Assembly (NCBI GenBank): GCA_963706555.1
Contig: OY970164.1
Coordinates: forward strand, 4,216,001 to 4,280,000
DNA: 64,000 bases
Direction of reading: 5' to 3'
DNA from: Bog-473 sp963706555
GTDB taxonomy: Bacteria > Actinomycetota > Acidimicrobiia > Acidimicrobiales > RAAP-2
The translations under genes were made by a program, and so were the position numbers. This document shows positions 8,979-17,257 of this stretch, one piece after another. Under the pieces are notes generated by a model, which had not been told where the DNA came from, did no database searches, and worked only from the letters and a program-made list of their open reading frames with translations. The stretch's first letter is position 1; every line of letters starts with the position of its first letter.

Positions 8979-9416
8979 TCAGTTCGCCAGGTCCGCGGCC
9001 GAATGGATGGAGTCCGGCTGGAGCCGAATCAGAAGCTCTCCCTCCACGCCGTTGCGCGCTCCGTACGTGGCCGCCTGGTCCGCGCCCATGTAGCGCCCGC
9101 CGATGTGTTCCGCCCACTCGCGCACCTGCACCAGGTCGTCGATGATCTCGACGCCCCCCTCGATCATCACGAAGCTGAACGGCGGACGGTCGTCGTCGAC
9201 ACACATGGCGGCGCGCCGGTCCCGCAGGAGGTTACGGCCCTTGACGGTGCGCTCCCCGGTGTTGAAGCACAGTGCGCCATCGTCGTCGACGACATACCAG
9301 ACGGGAGCCACGTGCGGCCTCCCGTCGGCGCGCACAGTGGCCAGCTTTCCCGTGCGCGCCGGCAGTGCGGTGAGAAACGTGCGGACTTCCTCGGGCGTCA
9401 TCTGATGGTACGGCAC
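8979..9416 (-). CDS. PPOX-class F420/FMN-dependent split-barrel oxidoreductase
   Basis: A 145-residue single-domain protein. MTPEEVRTFL, GKLATVRADGRPHVAPVWYVVDDDG and NTGERTVKGRNLLRD are the pattern of the pyridoxamine-5'-phosphate-oxidase-like split barrel; actinobacterial members of this type usually use F420 rather than FMN. The natural substrate is unknown. GTG 9416 is the chosen start because GGAGGAGC lies 4 nt upstream; an ATG five codons later is possible. It is last in the minus-strand series behind the SDR gene, with a 34-bp gap. Confidence 0.85.
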   Translation of the reverse strand: MPYHQMTPEEVRTFLTALPARTGKLATVRADGRPHVAPVWYVVDDDGALCFNTGERTVKGRNLLRDRRAAMCVDDDRPPFSFVMIEGGVEIIDDLVQVREWAEHIGGRYMGADQAATYGARNGVEGELLIRLQPDSIHSAADLAN

Positions 9417-9450
9417 CGTTGCTCCTCCAGACTCGGCGTCGCGCGCAGCC

Positions 9451-10239
9451 TCACCACGTGAGACCCAGTGCGTGACGCATGGTTGCCTCCAACTGGGCGT
9501 CGCTGTGCGAGCGACGCAGGGCCAGGACCATGGCGGCGTCCTTCCCGACCTCGACCCGCAGTGGTGTCGAGGGGTCTTCGAGCGCGTCAGCCACAGCCTG
9601 ACCGACGAGCTCGGGGCCGGGCCTGCCCTCGGGGCCGACGAGTGTCTCGACGGTGCCGTCCCACTGTTCGTACAGCGTTCGATACGCCTCGGGCCCGAGA
9701 TGATCAGCGGTGTGCCGCATGCCGGGAGCGATGTAGCCGGGCTCAACAATGACCACGCGGATGCCGAAGTGCCCGAGCTCGAAGTGCAGCGTCTCGGACA
9801 TCGCCTCGAGCGCATGCTTCGACGCGGCGTAGACACCTTCGAGGGGCGTGCCGATGCGGCCCTGCACCGAGCTGATGTTGACGAGGACCCCGCTCCCCCG
9901 CTCCCTCCACCGCGGGACGACCGCCTGGGCGACCCGGAGAGGGCCGAGCGCGTTGACATCGAGCACGCGGGCGACGTCCTCGAGCGGGAAGTCCTCCAGG
10001 GGACCGCGCCCGGTGACCCCCGCGTTGTTGACCACCGCGTCGAGCTCGCCGGCGGCATCGACGGCGACGGACACGGAGTCGGCACTGCGCACATCGAGGC
10101 TGAGGACCTGCTCCACCTTCAGGTCGTGCAGCACCGTGACGTCGCGGGCCGTGGCCACCACCTCGTGACCACGCTCGGTGAGCACCTCCGCGATCGCCCG
10201 GCCGATCGAACGACCGGCACCGGTGACCAATACGCGCAT
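9451..10239 (-). CDS. Short-chain dehydrogenase/reductase
   Basis: A classical SDR of 262 residues: nucleotide-binding TGAGRSIGRA at the N-terminus, NNAG at about residue 84, and catalytic YAASK near residue 145, with SS at the preceding serine position. VVIVEPGYIAPGM after the active site is also typical. It should oxidise or reduce an alcohol/ketone with NAD(P)H; the substrate is unknown. The frame is open upstream to 10434, but that extension runs into the sulfatase gene; ATG 10239 (MRVLVTG) or ATG 10251 fits the family N-terminus. It sits between sulfatase and oxidoreductase on the same strand. Confidence 0.85.
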   Translation of the reverse strand: MRVLVTGAGRSIGRAIAEVLTERGHEVVATARDVTVLHDLKVEQVLSLDVRSADSVSVAVDAAGELDAVVNNAGVTGRGPLEDFPLEDVARVLDVNALGPLRVAQAVVPRWRERGSGVLVNISSVQGRIGTPLEGVYAASKHALEAMSETLHFELGHFGIRVVIVEPGYIAPGMRHTADHLGPEAYRTLYEQWDGTVETLVGPEGRPGPELVGQAVADALEDPSTPLRVEVGKDAAMVLALRRSHSDAQLEATMRHALGLTW

Positions 10240-10280
10240 GGTGCCCAGCATGCCATGGTGATCGCCGCGGACGGCGTGGA

Positions 10281-11837
10281 TCAGCGCCAGGTATCCCGGG
10301 ACGAGACCAACCCCGCCGCCGATGACAGGAATTGGCCGCTCAGCGTGCGCTCCGCGGCGCGCATTCGCCATTGCAGCAGCTCCTGGGTGCATTCCCATGC
10401 CGCCTCCTTCCATGCGCCCCCCGGCTCCCGGCACAGGTTGTGGATCTGGTCGGGATCCTCACGGAGGTCGAACAGCAGCGGCGGGAAGATCTCGGCGGAG
10501 GTGGCGAACTGCACGTATTTTCGCGTCGCACCGCGCGAGACCGCCAGCGAGCAGTGGCTCATGGGGACGCCCAAGAACCGTTCCACCATCTGGCCCTCTG
10601 GATCAGAGAAGTCCCATTCGAAGTGGGCCGTGTCGCGCCAATGCTCGGGAACACCCGGCCCGCAGATGAACGGCGACAATGACCACCCGTCGGCCTGCAG
10701 CGGCACGTCGGCCCCTATGAACTCGCAGATGGTGGGGAGCACGTCGACAGACTCGGTCACCGAGTTGACGACCGAGCCCCGACTGCCGTCGGCCGCAGCA
10801 CGGGGGTCGACCACGATGAGAGGGACGTGGTAGCTCTCGTCCCAGTAGCCGAGCTTTTCCAGCAACCAGTGGTCGCCGCCCATTTCGCCGTGGTCGCTCG
10901 TGACGACGACCATGGTCGATTCGGCCAGGCCGTGCCCCACCAAGAACTCGAAGAGCGGCGCGAGGCCGTCGTCGACTTCGCGCTGCGCGCCGTAGTACGT
11001 GGCCCGTAGCTGGCGGCGATCCTGCTCGCGTGGAGGAGCCGTCACGTTGGGGACGTTGAGCGCCATGCCGGCAAAGGGATGCACCGCGGCCTCGTCCTCC
11101 TTGCGGGCGCATCCGGCAAAAGGCCCGATCTGTTCGGCGTCGTAGAGGTCGTGGTACCCGATCGGGTTGCGCCGGGGCGGGTGGGGCCGGATGAACGAGG
11201 CATGGATGAAGAACGGCTGATCACCGTGCTCCTCCAGCCACCCCGTCACGGCCTGGCTCACGTACCTCGTCTGGGAGAGCTCCGCCGGGAAACGTGTCGG
11301 CGCCCACGTGGCGCCGTGAACTTCGGACCCGGGGAACCCCTCGATCGGCTCGTAGAGCGCGTGAGGATTGCTCGGCACGTCGAAGCCGAGGTCGGCCAAC
11401 CATTGTCCCCAACCCGGGCTTCCCTCCTCCCAGGGGTCCTGGAGCACGGAGCGGAAGCCGGGAAGGACACCTTCGTAGGTCGAGAGCTGCGGGTCACCCG
11501 CCGGCACCGTCCGCGGGTCGACCGCCGTGTCCGTGTGCCCGAAGAGGATGGGGTCATAGCCCAACTCCCGGGCTAAGAGCGCGACATTGGTGAAGCGGGC
11601 ATCGAGCGGGGTGCCGTTCTGTACCGAACGATTGCGATGCTGGTACGTGCCGGTGTACAGACACGCGCGGGAGGGTCCGCACGGTGCGGCATTGGCCCAG
11701 TGGTTGGCGAACAGCACTCCTCGTCCGGCTAAGGCATCCAGTGCCGGCGTCTCGAGGACCGGATGGCCGAGAGCGGACAGACAGTCCCCCCGCCATTGGT
11801 CAACCGTGATGAACAGCACGTTGCGGCGTGGGCCCAT
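10281..11837 (-). CDS. Type I sulfatase (arylsulfatase / phosphonate-monoester-hydrolase-like)
   Basis: A 518-residue alkaline-phosphatase-superfamily hydrolase. It starts with RRNVLFITVDQWRGD (metal-binding Asp), then has C53-G-P-S-R, the C-x-P-S-R sequence whose cysteine is converted to formylglycine in type I sulfatases. SDHGEMGGDHWL near residue 320 supplies further metal ligands. The VDQWRGD start resembles phosphonate monoester hydrolases and choline sulfatases. No signal peptide is seen, so it is probably cytoplasmic. A formylglycine-generating enzyme is needed and is not in the window: EgtB shares that fold but is not that enzyme. It lies 77 bp downstream of the exporter gene. Confidence 0.85.
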   Translation of the reverse strand: MGPRRNVLFITVDQWRGDCLSALGHPVLETPALDALAGRGVLFANHWANAAPCGPSRACLYTGTYQHRNRSVQNGTPLDARFTNVALLARELGYDPILFGHTDTAVDPRTVPAGDPQLSTYEGVLPGFRSVLQDPWEEGSPGWGQWLADLGFDVPSNPHALYEPIEGFPGSEVHGATWAPTRFPAELSQTRYVSQAVTGWLEEHGDQPFFIHASFIRPHPPRRNPIGYHDLYDAEQIGPFAGCARKEDEAAVHPFAGMALNVPNVTAPPREQDRRQLRATYYGAQREVDDGLAPLFEFLVGHGLAESTMVVVTSDHGEMGGDHWLLEKLGYWDESYHVPLIVVDPRAAADGSRGSVVNSVTESVDVLPTICEFIGADVPLQADGWSLSPFICGPGVPEHWRDTAHFEWDFSDPEGQMVERFLGVPMSHCSLAVSRGATRKYVQFATSAEIFPPLLFDLREDPDQIHNLCREPGGAWKEAAWECTQELLQWRMRAAERTLSGQFLSSAAGLVSSRDTWR

Positions 11838-11914
11838 GCATCACTCTTGCCCATCTCCACACCCCGCGGGAACACTCCTCGATCTCAGGAAATTCGCAGG
11901 GGTGGCGCGGCTCG

Positions 11915-13624
11915 TCAGAGATCAGGAAAACCCACGACAAGGCCGACCGTCTTCGCGACGCCACCTGCGCCCGCATCCGGAGTCCCGGCATCCGGTGTGC
12001 CGGCGCTCGGAGCGCCGACGTCGGGACCGTCGACATCGGACATGTCGTCATCGGGACTGTCCGCCGCGGCTTGCGACACTTGCGACGTCGTGCGCAACGG
12101 GATCTCCTTCATCAGCATGCTGAGCACGAAGGCCAGAATCGTGAAGGGCACCGCGACGAGGAACACGACCTGGAGCGAATGGCTGAAGGCCTGTACGAAC
12201 ACGGAGCGCTGGGCGGGCGGAAGGTGGTTGATCTGAGCCGGGTTGGCCGCGATGCTCCCGCCCTTGAGGAGCTTCAGCTGTGCCTTGGTCGCGTGTGCGG
12301 ACAGATCGTGCAACAGGCGGCTGGAGAACACGGCACCGAGCGCCGAGACGCCGAATGCACCACCGATGCTGCGGAAGAACGAAGCGGTCGAGGTGGCCAC
12401 GCCGAGCCGCGAGTACGGCACGGCGTTCTGCACCGCCACGACGAGCACCTGCATCATGAGGCCGATGCCCAGCCCGACGACGAACATGTAGACCGAGGCC
12501 ATCGCCAGCGTCGTGTGGGGCCCCAGGCGTGACAACAGGAGAAGGCCGACCGTGAGCACGATCGATCCGGCCACGGGGAAGGCTTTGTAACGGCCCGTCC
12601 GGGTGATGAGACGGCCGCTGATGATGAAGGTCACCATCATGCCGACGACCATCGGGAGGACCTCGAGGCCCGACGCGGTCGGCGTGGCCCCGTGGACAGC
12701 CTGGAGATAGAGGGGCAGATAGATGATCGCACCGAACATGACGAACCCGACGATGAACCCGACACCCGACGCCGTGCTGAACGTGCGGTTGCGGAACAGG
12801 TCGAGCGGGATGATCGGTTCGGCCACTCTCGTCTCGACGACGCAGAAGGCCACCAGCAACGCTGCACCGAGCACGGCGAGACCGATGATGGTGCCCGAGC
12901 CCCAGCGGTACTCCGTCCCGCCCCATGCAGTCATGAGAATGATCACCGTCACGCCGGCGGAGAGGAGCGCAGAGCCGGTCCAGTCGATCTTGTGCGGGAC
13001 ACGGACGGCCGGGAGGTGCAGCACGGCCGCAATGGCGAACAGGGCCAGAATGCCGAACGGCACGTTGATGTAGAAGATCCAACGCCACGACAGGTGTTGG
13101 GTGAACAAGCCGCCGACCAGCGGGCCGGCGACGCTGGTCAGCCCGAAGACGACACCGAAGTACCCCATGTACTTCCCGCGCTGGCGTGCCGGCACGACGT
13201 CGCCGATGATGGCTTGCGCCCCCACCAAAAGGCCGCCCGCGCCGACCCCCTGGACGGCCCGGAATGCGATCAGCTCCATCATGTTCTGCGACAGGCCCGA
13301 GAGCATGGAGCCGATCAGGAAGATCACGATGGACAGCTGGAAGAGGTTCTTCCGGCCGTACAGGTCCCCGAGCTTGCCCCAGAGCGGTGTGGAGATAGTG
13401 GAGGTGAGAAGGTAGGCCGTCACCACCCAGGACAGGTGGTTGAGCCCGTGCAGATCGCCGGCGATGGTCGGCAGCGCGGTCGACACGATCGTCTGGTCGA
13501 GCCCGGCCAGGAACATGCCCAGCATGAGCGCGGAGAGCACCACGACGATGCGACGGTGCTCCTCGTCCGACGGGGTCTCCAGCGGGGGAAGTGCGGCTGA
13601 CGAGGCAGCGACGTCAGTCGTCAC
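11915..13624 (-). CDS. DHA2-family 14-helix MFS drug exporter (EmrB/QacA-like)
   Basis: A 569-residue membrane protein with about 14 hydrophobic segments. Family motifs include LDQTIVSTALPTIAGDL (motif D1) in helix 1, WVVTAYLL, and GKLGDLYGRK (motif A) between helices 2 and 3. The C-terminus is an extra cytosolic tail rich in GAPSAGTPDAGTPDAG. It would export drugs, dyes or hydrophobic compounds by proton antiport. GTG 13624 overlaps the end of the marR gene by 11 bp, with GAGGAGG close upstream, so it is probably translationally coupled to its presumed regulator. Confidence 0.9.
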   Translation of the reverse strand: MTTDVAASSAALPPLETPSDEEHRRIVVVLSALMLGMFLAGLDQTIVSTALPTIAGDLHGLNHLSWVVTAYLLTSTISTPLWGKLGDLYGRKNLFQLSIVIFLIGSMLSGLSQNMMELIAFRAVQGVGAGGLLVGAQAIIGDVVPARQRGKYMGYFGVVFGLTSVAGPLVGGLFTQHLSWRWIFYINVPFGILALFAIAAVLHLPAVRVPHKIDWTGSALLSAGVTVIILMTAWGGTEYRWGSGTIIGLAVLGAALLVAFCVVETRVAEPIIPLDLFRNRTFSTASGVGFIVGFVMFGAIIYLPLYLQAVHGATPTASGLEVLPMVVGMMVTFIISGRLITRTGRYKAFPVAGSIVLTVGLLLLSRLGPHTTLAMASVYMFVVGLGIGLMMQVLVVAVQNAVPYSRLGVATSTASFFRSIGGAFGVSALGAVFSSRLLHDLSAHATKAQLKLLKGGSIAANPAQINHLPPAQRSVFVQAFSHSLQVVFLVAVPFTILAFVLSMLMKEIPLRTTSQVSQAAADSPDDDMSDVDGPDVGAPSAGTPDAGTPDAGAGGVAKTVGLVVGFPDL

Positions 13625-14114
13625 GGGCCTCCTCGACGTCGCGTTCGAGGGACGCGGCAAACCGACCGAGCAGTGCGGCGAATGTCGCGAGGTCGGCCTC
13701 GTCCCAGTCCTCCACCAGGTGGTCGTACCACTCGCGCCGGGCGTCCAGGACGCGTTCGATCGTCCGCCGGCCGGCCTTGGTCAACAAAATCCGGCTGGCC
13801 CGCCCGTCGTCGGGGTCGGGACGGCGCGAGACGAGCTGCTCGCGTTCGAGTTGTTGGACCTTGCGGGTGACTGTCGGCGCGTCGACTCCGAGCAAGTCGG
13901 CCAGATCCGTCACACGGAGCGCGTCGCCGTGCACGTAGAGCTTGTAGAGCAACGCCGACCCGGCGCGGTCCAGCCTGACGCCCGCCGCCACGAGGAGTCG
14001 CTCATGCGCGCGGATCTGGGTGATGGACCCGACCACGATCTGGAAGGCGGCTTGAATCTGGTCGACGGACCCCTTGAGGGGGGTCGAGCTGCGCAAAGTA
14101 GTTACTTTCGGCAC
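13614..14114 (-). CDS. MarR-family transcriptional regulator
   Basis: A 166-residue winged-helix repressor. The recognition region reads LRVTDLADLLGVDAPTVTRKVQQLE, followed by the wing RRPDPDDGRASRILLTKAG and a C-terminal helical dimerisation segment. MarR proteins next to DHA2 exporters usually repress the exporter and themselves until a ligand binds. GTG 14114 is chosen: the longer open frame has no family similarity, TACACT sits exactly at -12 to -7 from the GTG, and an inverted repeat covers the start. The gene would then be leaderless and autoregulated. Confidence 0.87.
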   Translation of the reverse strand: MPKVTTLRSSTPLKGSVDQIQAAFQIVVGSITQIRAHERLLVAAGVRLDRAGSALLYKLYVHGDALRVTDLADLLGVDAPTVTRKVQQLEREQLVSRRPDPDDGRASRILLTKAGRRTIERVLDARREWYDHLVEDWDEADLATFAALLGRFAASLERDVEEARDD

Positions 14115-14126
14115 ATAACTAGTGTA
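14097..14126 (-). promoter_or_regulatory. Putative MarR operator overlapping a leaderless promoter
   Basis: AGTAGTTA at 14097-14104 and TAACTAGT at 14116-14123 form an inverted repeat of 8-bp arms (one mismatch) with an 11-bp spacer, the size of a MarR half-site pair. It overlaps the TACACT -10 hexamer (14121-14126, minus strand) and the GTG start codon at 14114. Binding here would block both promoter and initiation. Confidence 0.55.
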
Positions 14127-14212
14127 CCGGCCGGCACCGGTCCGGCGGCACCGTCTGCCGGACCAGCCGCCGACACCATGGCGCCTCGCCAGCTGCGGGG
14201 AGTGCCTGACCT

Positions 14213-14743
14213 CTACGGGAGGTAGACCGCCGCTTGCCACTCCCCCGTCATGTCCTTGCGGCAGAGCGCCGTGCCGGCCCGGATCGCCCACGTGATGACA
14301 TCGCTCTCGGGCGTCCCGTGCCTGGTCAGCAGCACCAAGCCGCGCCGGGGATGGTCCTGGCGGACGAGCCATCCCTCAGGCATGGTGACGCCGGCTTCGG
14401 CCAGGCGGGCCACCGCCTTGCCGCCCGTCGGGTGCAGGAGCCCGACGGTCACACCGTCAAAGGTACGCCTCGTCGGCCGGGGCGGCATCAGCGTGGACAT
14501 GGTGACCGGTTGTTGGCGGCTGCTGAAGAGGCTGAAGATGCCGGCCTGGACCGTCTGCTGCTCCTCCTCGTCGAGGTCCACACCTGGGAGAAGGTTGATC
14601 CACCCTTGCCCCGCTTCGGTCAGATGCTGCAAATAGGCGGCCACGCGGTCGATGTCCGGTGGGGTGAACTCGAACGTGTCCTTCTCGCGACGAGTGCTCA
14701 CCGTTGCCCGGGCATGAGGGAGATCGTGCGCACGGACCTCCAC
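14213..14743 (-). CDS. Conserved hypothetical protein
   Basis: I do not recognise a family. The 176-residue soluble protein has DTFEFTPPDIDRVAAYLQHLTEAGQGWINLLPGVDLDEEEQ, then a Pro/Arg-rich middle (MPPRPTRRTFDGVTVGLLHPTGGKA) and ends EWQAAVYLP. No signal peptide, helix-turn-helix or catalytic motif stands out. Codon use looks coding, with third-position GC like its neighbours. GTG 14743 gives the full frame; GTG 14701 (STRREKDTF) is an alternative, and neither has a strong Shine-Dalgarno. It lies between the nitronate monooxygenase gene and the MarR promoter, same strand as both. Confidence 0.6.
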   Translation of the reverse strand: MEVRAHDLPHARATVSTRREKDTFEFTPPDIDRVAAYLQHLTEAGQGWINLLPGVDLDEEEQQTVQAGIFSLFSSRQQPVTMSTLMPPRPTRRTFDGVTVGLLHPTGGKAVARLAEAGVTMPEGWLVRQDHPRRGLVLLTRHGTPESDVITWAIRAGTALCRKDMTGEWQAAVYLP

Positions 14744-14763
14744 ACTATGACCGGGTCGGCCCT

Positions 14764-14878
14764 GTCACCGGCTGAGCCCAATCACCGGCTGAGCCCCACC
14801 ACCGGCTGAGCCCCACCACCGGCCGGGCCCGTCACCGGCTGAGCCCCACCAGCGGCCGGCCCGTCACCGGCTGGGCCG
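14764..14878. repeat. Degenerate short tandem repeat at the 3' end of the nitronate monooxygenase gene
   Basis: Five to six imperfect copies of CACCGGCTGAGCCC with short spacers lie between 14764 and 14878. On the minus strand they encode the low-complexity tail GPAAGGAQPVTGPAGGGAQPV and run past the stop at 14782. It looks like recent slippage expansion. Confidence 0.6.
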
Positions 14879-15909
14879 TCCAGACCTGTCGCCAGCTCCT
14901 CGACGATTTCGCCGGCCGACCGTTCCTGGGCCCAGCGGAAGCCCTCTCCGGCGTAGAGGCTCATATGGTCGGGATCGCCGGCGGCCGAGGCCGCAGCGCG
15001 GAGCGGTCGGGTGAGGTGATTGATCTCCGGGTAGGCGGCGGGCGCGTCGTCGTGCGCCCGCATGAAGCCGTTCACGAGGCTGCGGGCCCTGCGGCCGCTG
15101 AAGGCGCGGGTGATGGCGGTCGACATGAACCGGGGGTCGGCGAGTGCCGCCTTGTAGAGGGGATGGGCGCCGCTCTCGGTGCACCGCAGGAACGCGGTCC
15201 CCAGCTGCACCTGCGTCGCCCCGGCCGCCAGGACCGCCGCCACGTCGTCGGGGCCGGTGACTCCCCCGGCGGCGATGAGCGGGAGATCGCAACTCTTCTG
15301 CACATCGGCCAGGAGCGCCCGCAGCGGGTGATCCTGCCCCGGACTGTCGTCGTTGACGAAGCTGCCGCGATGGGCACCGGCTTCGGCCCCCTGCAGGCAG
15401 AGGCAGTCGACCGCGGCCCGTTGTGCCAGCACCGCTTCGGCGACGGTGGTCACCGTCACCACGACCAGCGATCCCTTTTCCTGGAGCGCACGCACCACCT
15501 CTGTGGCCGGACAGCCAAAGGTGAAACTGACGAGCGCGGGCGGAGCAGCGAGGAGCTCAGCGAGCTTCGCGCCATAGTCGTCGTCGTCCCAGCGCGGCGG
15601 CCCGAGCGTCGCCCCCAGCGCGGCGGCTTCCGCCTCCAACGCACCGGCGTACGCCGCCAGCGCCTCGGGGTGGACCGTGGGCTCCCCCGGGACGAACACG
15701 TTCACCCCGAACGCGGCTGCTGTGGCGCTGCGGACGGCGGCGATCTCGGTGCGCATCTCGTCTGCGGACTTGTAGCCGGCGGCCAGGAACCCCACCGCAC
15801 CCGCTTCGACTGCCGCCACCACGAGTGCCGGCGTAGTCGGCCCTCCGGCCATGGGGGAAATGACAAGGGGGAACCGGCTGAGATCTCGCAGACGCTGGTG
15901 CGCGGGCAT
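14782..15909 (-). CDS. Nitronate monooxygenase (2-nitropropane dioxygenase family)
   Basis: A 375-residue FMN-dependent TIM-barrel enzyme that oxidises alkyl nitronates such as propionate 3-nitronate. PLVISPMAGGPTTPALVVA at the N-terminus, VVTVTTVAEA, LCLQGAEAGAHRGSF (with the conserved GxEAGxHR) and AAGGVTGPDDVAAVLAAGATQVQLGTAFL (FMN phosphate site) are all present. The last ~25 residues are a Gly/Pro-rich repeat tail that does not belong to the fold. ATG 15909 has no strong ribosome site. It is divergent from a nitroreductase, so the pair probably handles nitro compounds. Confidence 0.88.
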   Translation of the reverse strand: MPAHQRLRDLSRFPLVISPMAGGPTTPALVVAAVEAGAVGFLAAGYKSADEMRTEIAAVRSATAAAFGVNVFVPGEPTVHPEALAAYAGALEAEAAALGATLGPPRWDDDDYGAKLAELLAAPPALVSFTFGCPATEVVRALQEKGSLVVVTVTTVAEAVLAQRAAVDCLCLQGAEAGAHRGSFVNDDSPGQDHPLRALLADVQKSCDLPLIAAGGVTGPDDVAAVLAAGATQVQLGTAFLRCTESGAHPLYKAALADPRFMSTAITRAFSGRRARSLVNGFMRAHDDAPAAYPEINHLTRPLRAAASAAGDPDHMSLYAGEGFRWAQERSAGEIVEELATGLDGPAGDGPAAGGAQPVTGPAGGGAQPVVGLSR

Positions 15910-15938
15910 ACCACCACAGTGTCGTGCCAGTGGCCCCG

Positions 15939-16046
15939 TGTCGAGAAGGCCCTGTGTCGAGAGGAGCCCGTGTCGAGCGGGGCCTGTGTCGAGAGGAGCC
16001 GTGTTGAGCGGGGCCGTGTCGAGAGGAGCCGTGTTGAGCGGGGCCG
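15939..16046. repeat. 15-bp tandem repeat in a divergent promoter region
   Basis: Units of the type GTGTCGAGAGGAGCC and GTGTTGAGCGGGGCC alternate, including a near-perfect 30-bp double unit repeated twice in tandem. The array fills most of the 154-bp gap between the nitronate monooxygenase and nitroreductase starts. It could be a regulator-binding array or simple slippage. Confidence 0.65.
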
Positions 16047-16063
16047 CCCGCTACCGTCATTCG

Positions 16064-16777
16064 ATGGACCTCAATCTGATCGAGACATTGCGGAGCACGG
16101 GTGCGGTACGCGAATTCCTGCCCGAGCCCGTCGAGGACGCCGTGCTGCACCGCCTGCTCGATACGGCCCGCTTCGCTCCCAGTGGCGGCAACCGACAGGG
16201 TTGGCGGGTGATCGTCGTCAAAGACCCGGCGACACGCCGCTCCCTCCGTGACCTGTACCTGACGGGCTGGTACGAGTATCTCGCCCTCCATAGTGCGGGG
16301 TTGACCCCATGGGCCCCGATCACCGACCGGGAAGCCGAGGCCGCGGCAGTCGACCACGCCCACGAGTTTGCCGAAGCCGCAGCCGCCAACGCCGCCTCGG
16401 GAGGGACGCCGGGCCTGGCCGAGACCCTCGACACGGCGCCCGCTCTCCTGCTGGTGCTGGCCGACCTGAGGGCGCTGGCCGCCGTCGATCGCGACTACGA
16501 CCGCTACACCTTTGCGGGTGGCGCCTCCGTCTACCCCTTCGCCTGGAATCTCATGCTGGCCGCCCGTGCGGAAGGACTGGGGGGCGTCATCACCACCATG
16601 CCCATCCGCCGGGAGGACGATGTCCGCCGACTCTTCTCCATCCCCGAGACGATCGCCGTGGCCGCCCTCGTCGTGTTGGGCCGCCCCGTCGCTGCGGCAC
16701 GCCGGCTGCGGCGGCTTCCCGTCGAGGAGTTCACCTGGGTCGATCGCTACGAAGGCCGGCCGTTCGACGGCAGCTAG
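16064..16777 (+). CDS. Nitroreductase-family FMN oxidoreductase
   Basis: A 237-residue protein. It starts DLNLIETLRSTGAVREF, followed by LLDTARFAPSGGNRQGWRVIVV, the FMN-binding N-terminus of the nitroreductase fold. YPFAWNLMLAARAEGLGGVITT and ALVVLGRPVAAARRLRR are the conserved C-terminal elements. It should reduce nitroaromatics, quinones or flavins with NAD(P)H. ATG 16064 has TACCGT exactly at -12 to -7 and no Shine-Dalgarno, so it is probably leaderless. It is divergent from nitronate monooxygenase across the tandem repeat. Confidence 0.87.
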   Translation: MDLNLIETLRSTGAVREFLPEPVEDAVLHRLLDTARFAPSGGNRQGWRVIVVKDPATRRSLRDLYLTGWYEYLALHSAGLTPWAPITDREAEAAAVDHAHEFAEAAAANAASGGTPGLAETLDTAPALLLVLADLRALAAVDRDYDRYTFAGGASVYPFAWNLMLAARAEGLGGVITTMPIRREDDVRRLFSIPETIAVAALVVLGRPVAAARRLRRLPVEEFTWVDRYEGRPFDGS

Positions 16778-16832
16778 CGAGCGCGATGCAAGAGCTGCGC
16801 CCGACGCGCCCGCAACCGTGCTGGAATGGGGC

Positions 16833-17195
16833 ATGGCTCAGAATGTTCTCGGAGGCGACCTCCAACCCTGCAACTACAACCCCCTGACCGGCTTCTTTCG
16901 TGACGGGTGTTGCAACACCGGTGCCGAGGACTTCGGGGTCCACACGGTGTGTATCCGCGCCAGCGAGGAGTTCTTGGCTTTCTCGGCCTCGGTGGGCAAC
17001 GACCTTTCGACCCCGCATCCCGAACACGGATTCGACGGATTGGTGCCTGGTGACCAGTGGTGCCTCTGCGCCAGTCGGTGGCAAGAAGCGTTCGAGGCGG
17101 GAGTGGCTCCTCCCGTGGTCCTGGCCTCGACCCACGCATCAACCTTGGAGTGGGTGCAGCTGAGCGACCTGGCGCAATTCGCTGTCATGGAATAG
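16833..17195 (+). CDS. DUF2237 family protein
   Basis: A 120-residue protein of a widespread uncharacterised family. It matches the family pattern NVLGGDLQPCNYNPLTGFFRDGCCNTGAEDFGVHTVC, then EFLAFSASVGNDLSTPHPEHGFDGLVPGDQWCLCASRW, with four conserved cysteines. The function is unknown; a metal or redox role for the cysteines is possible. ATG 16833 is preceded by GGAATGGGG. Its last codons are the first copy of an 18-bp tandem repeat in which TAG has replaced GAG, so the repeat continues past the stop. Confidence 0.82.
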   Translation: MAQNVLGGDLQPCNYNPLTGFFRDGCCNTGAEDFGVHTVCIRASEEFLAFSASVGNDLSTPHPEHGFDGLVPGDQWCLCASRWQEAFEAGVAPPVVLASTHASTLEWVQLSDLAQFAVME

Positions 17196-17231
17196 TTCGC
17201 CTTCATGGAAGAGTTCGCCGTCATGGAAGAG
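17178..17231 (+). repeat. Three 18-bp tandem repeats at the DUF2237 stop
   Basis: Units at 17178-17195, 17196-17213 and 17214-17231 differ at three or fewer bases and read FAVME-stop, FAFMEE, FAVMEE, followed by a partial unit. Only the first copy lies inside the gene. Confidence 0.75.
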
Positions 17232-17257
17232 TTCGGCCGGGAGACTGCCGGGCACCG

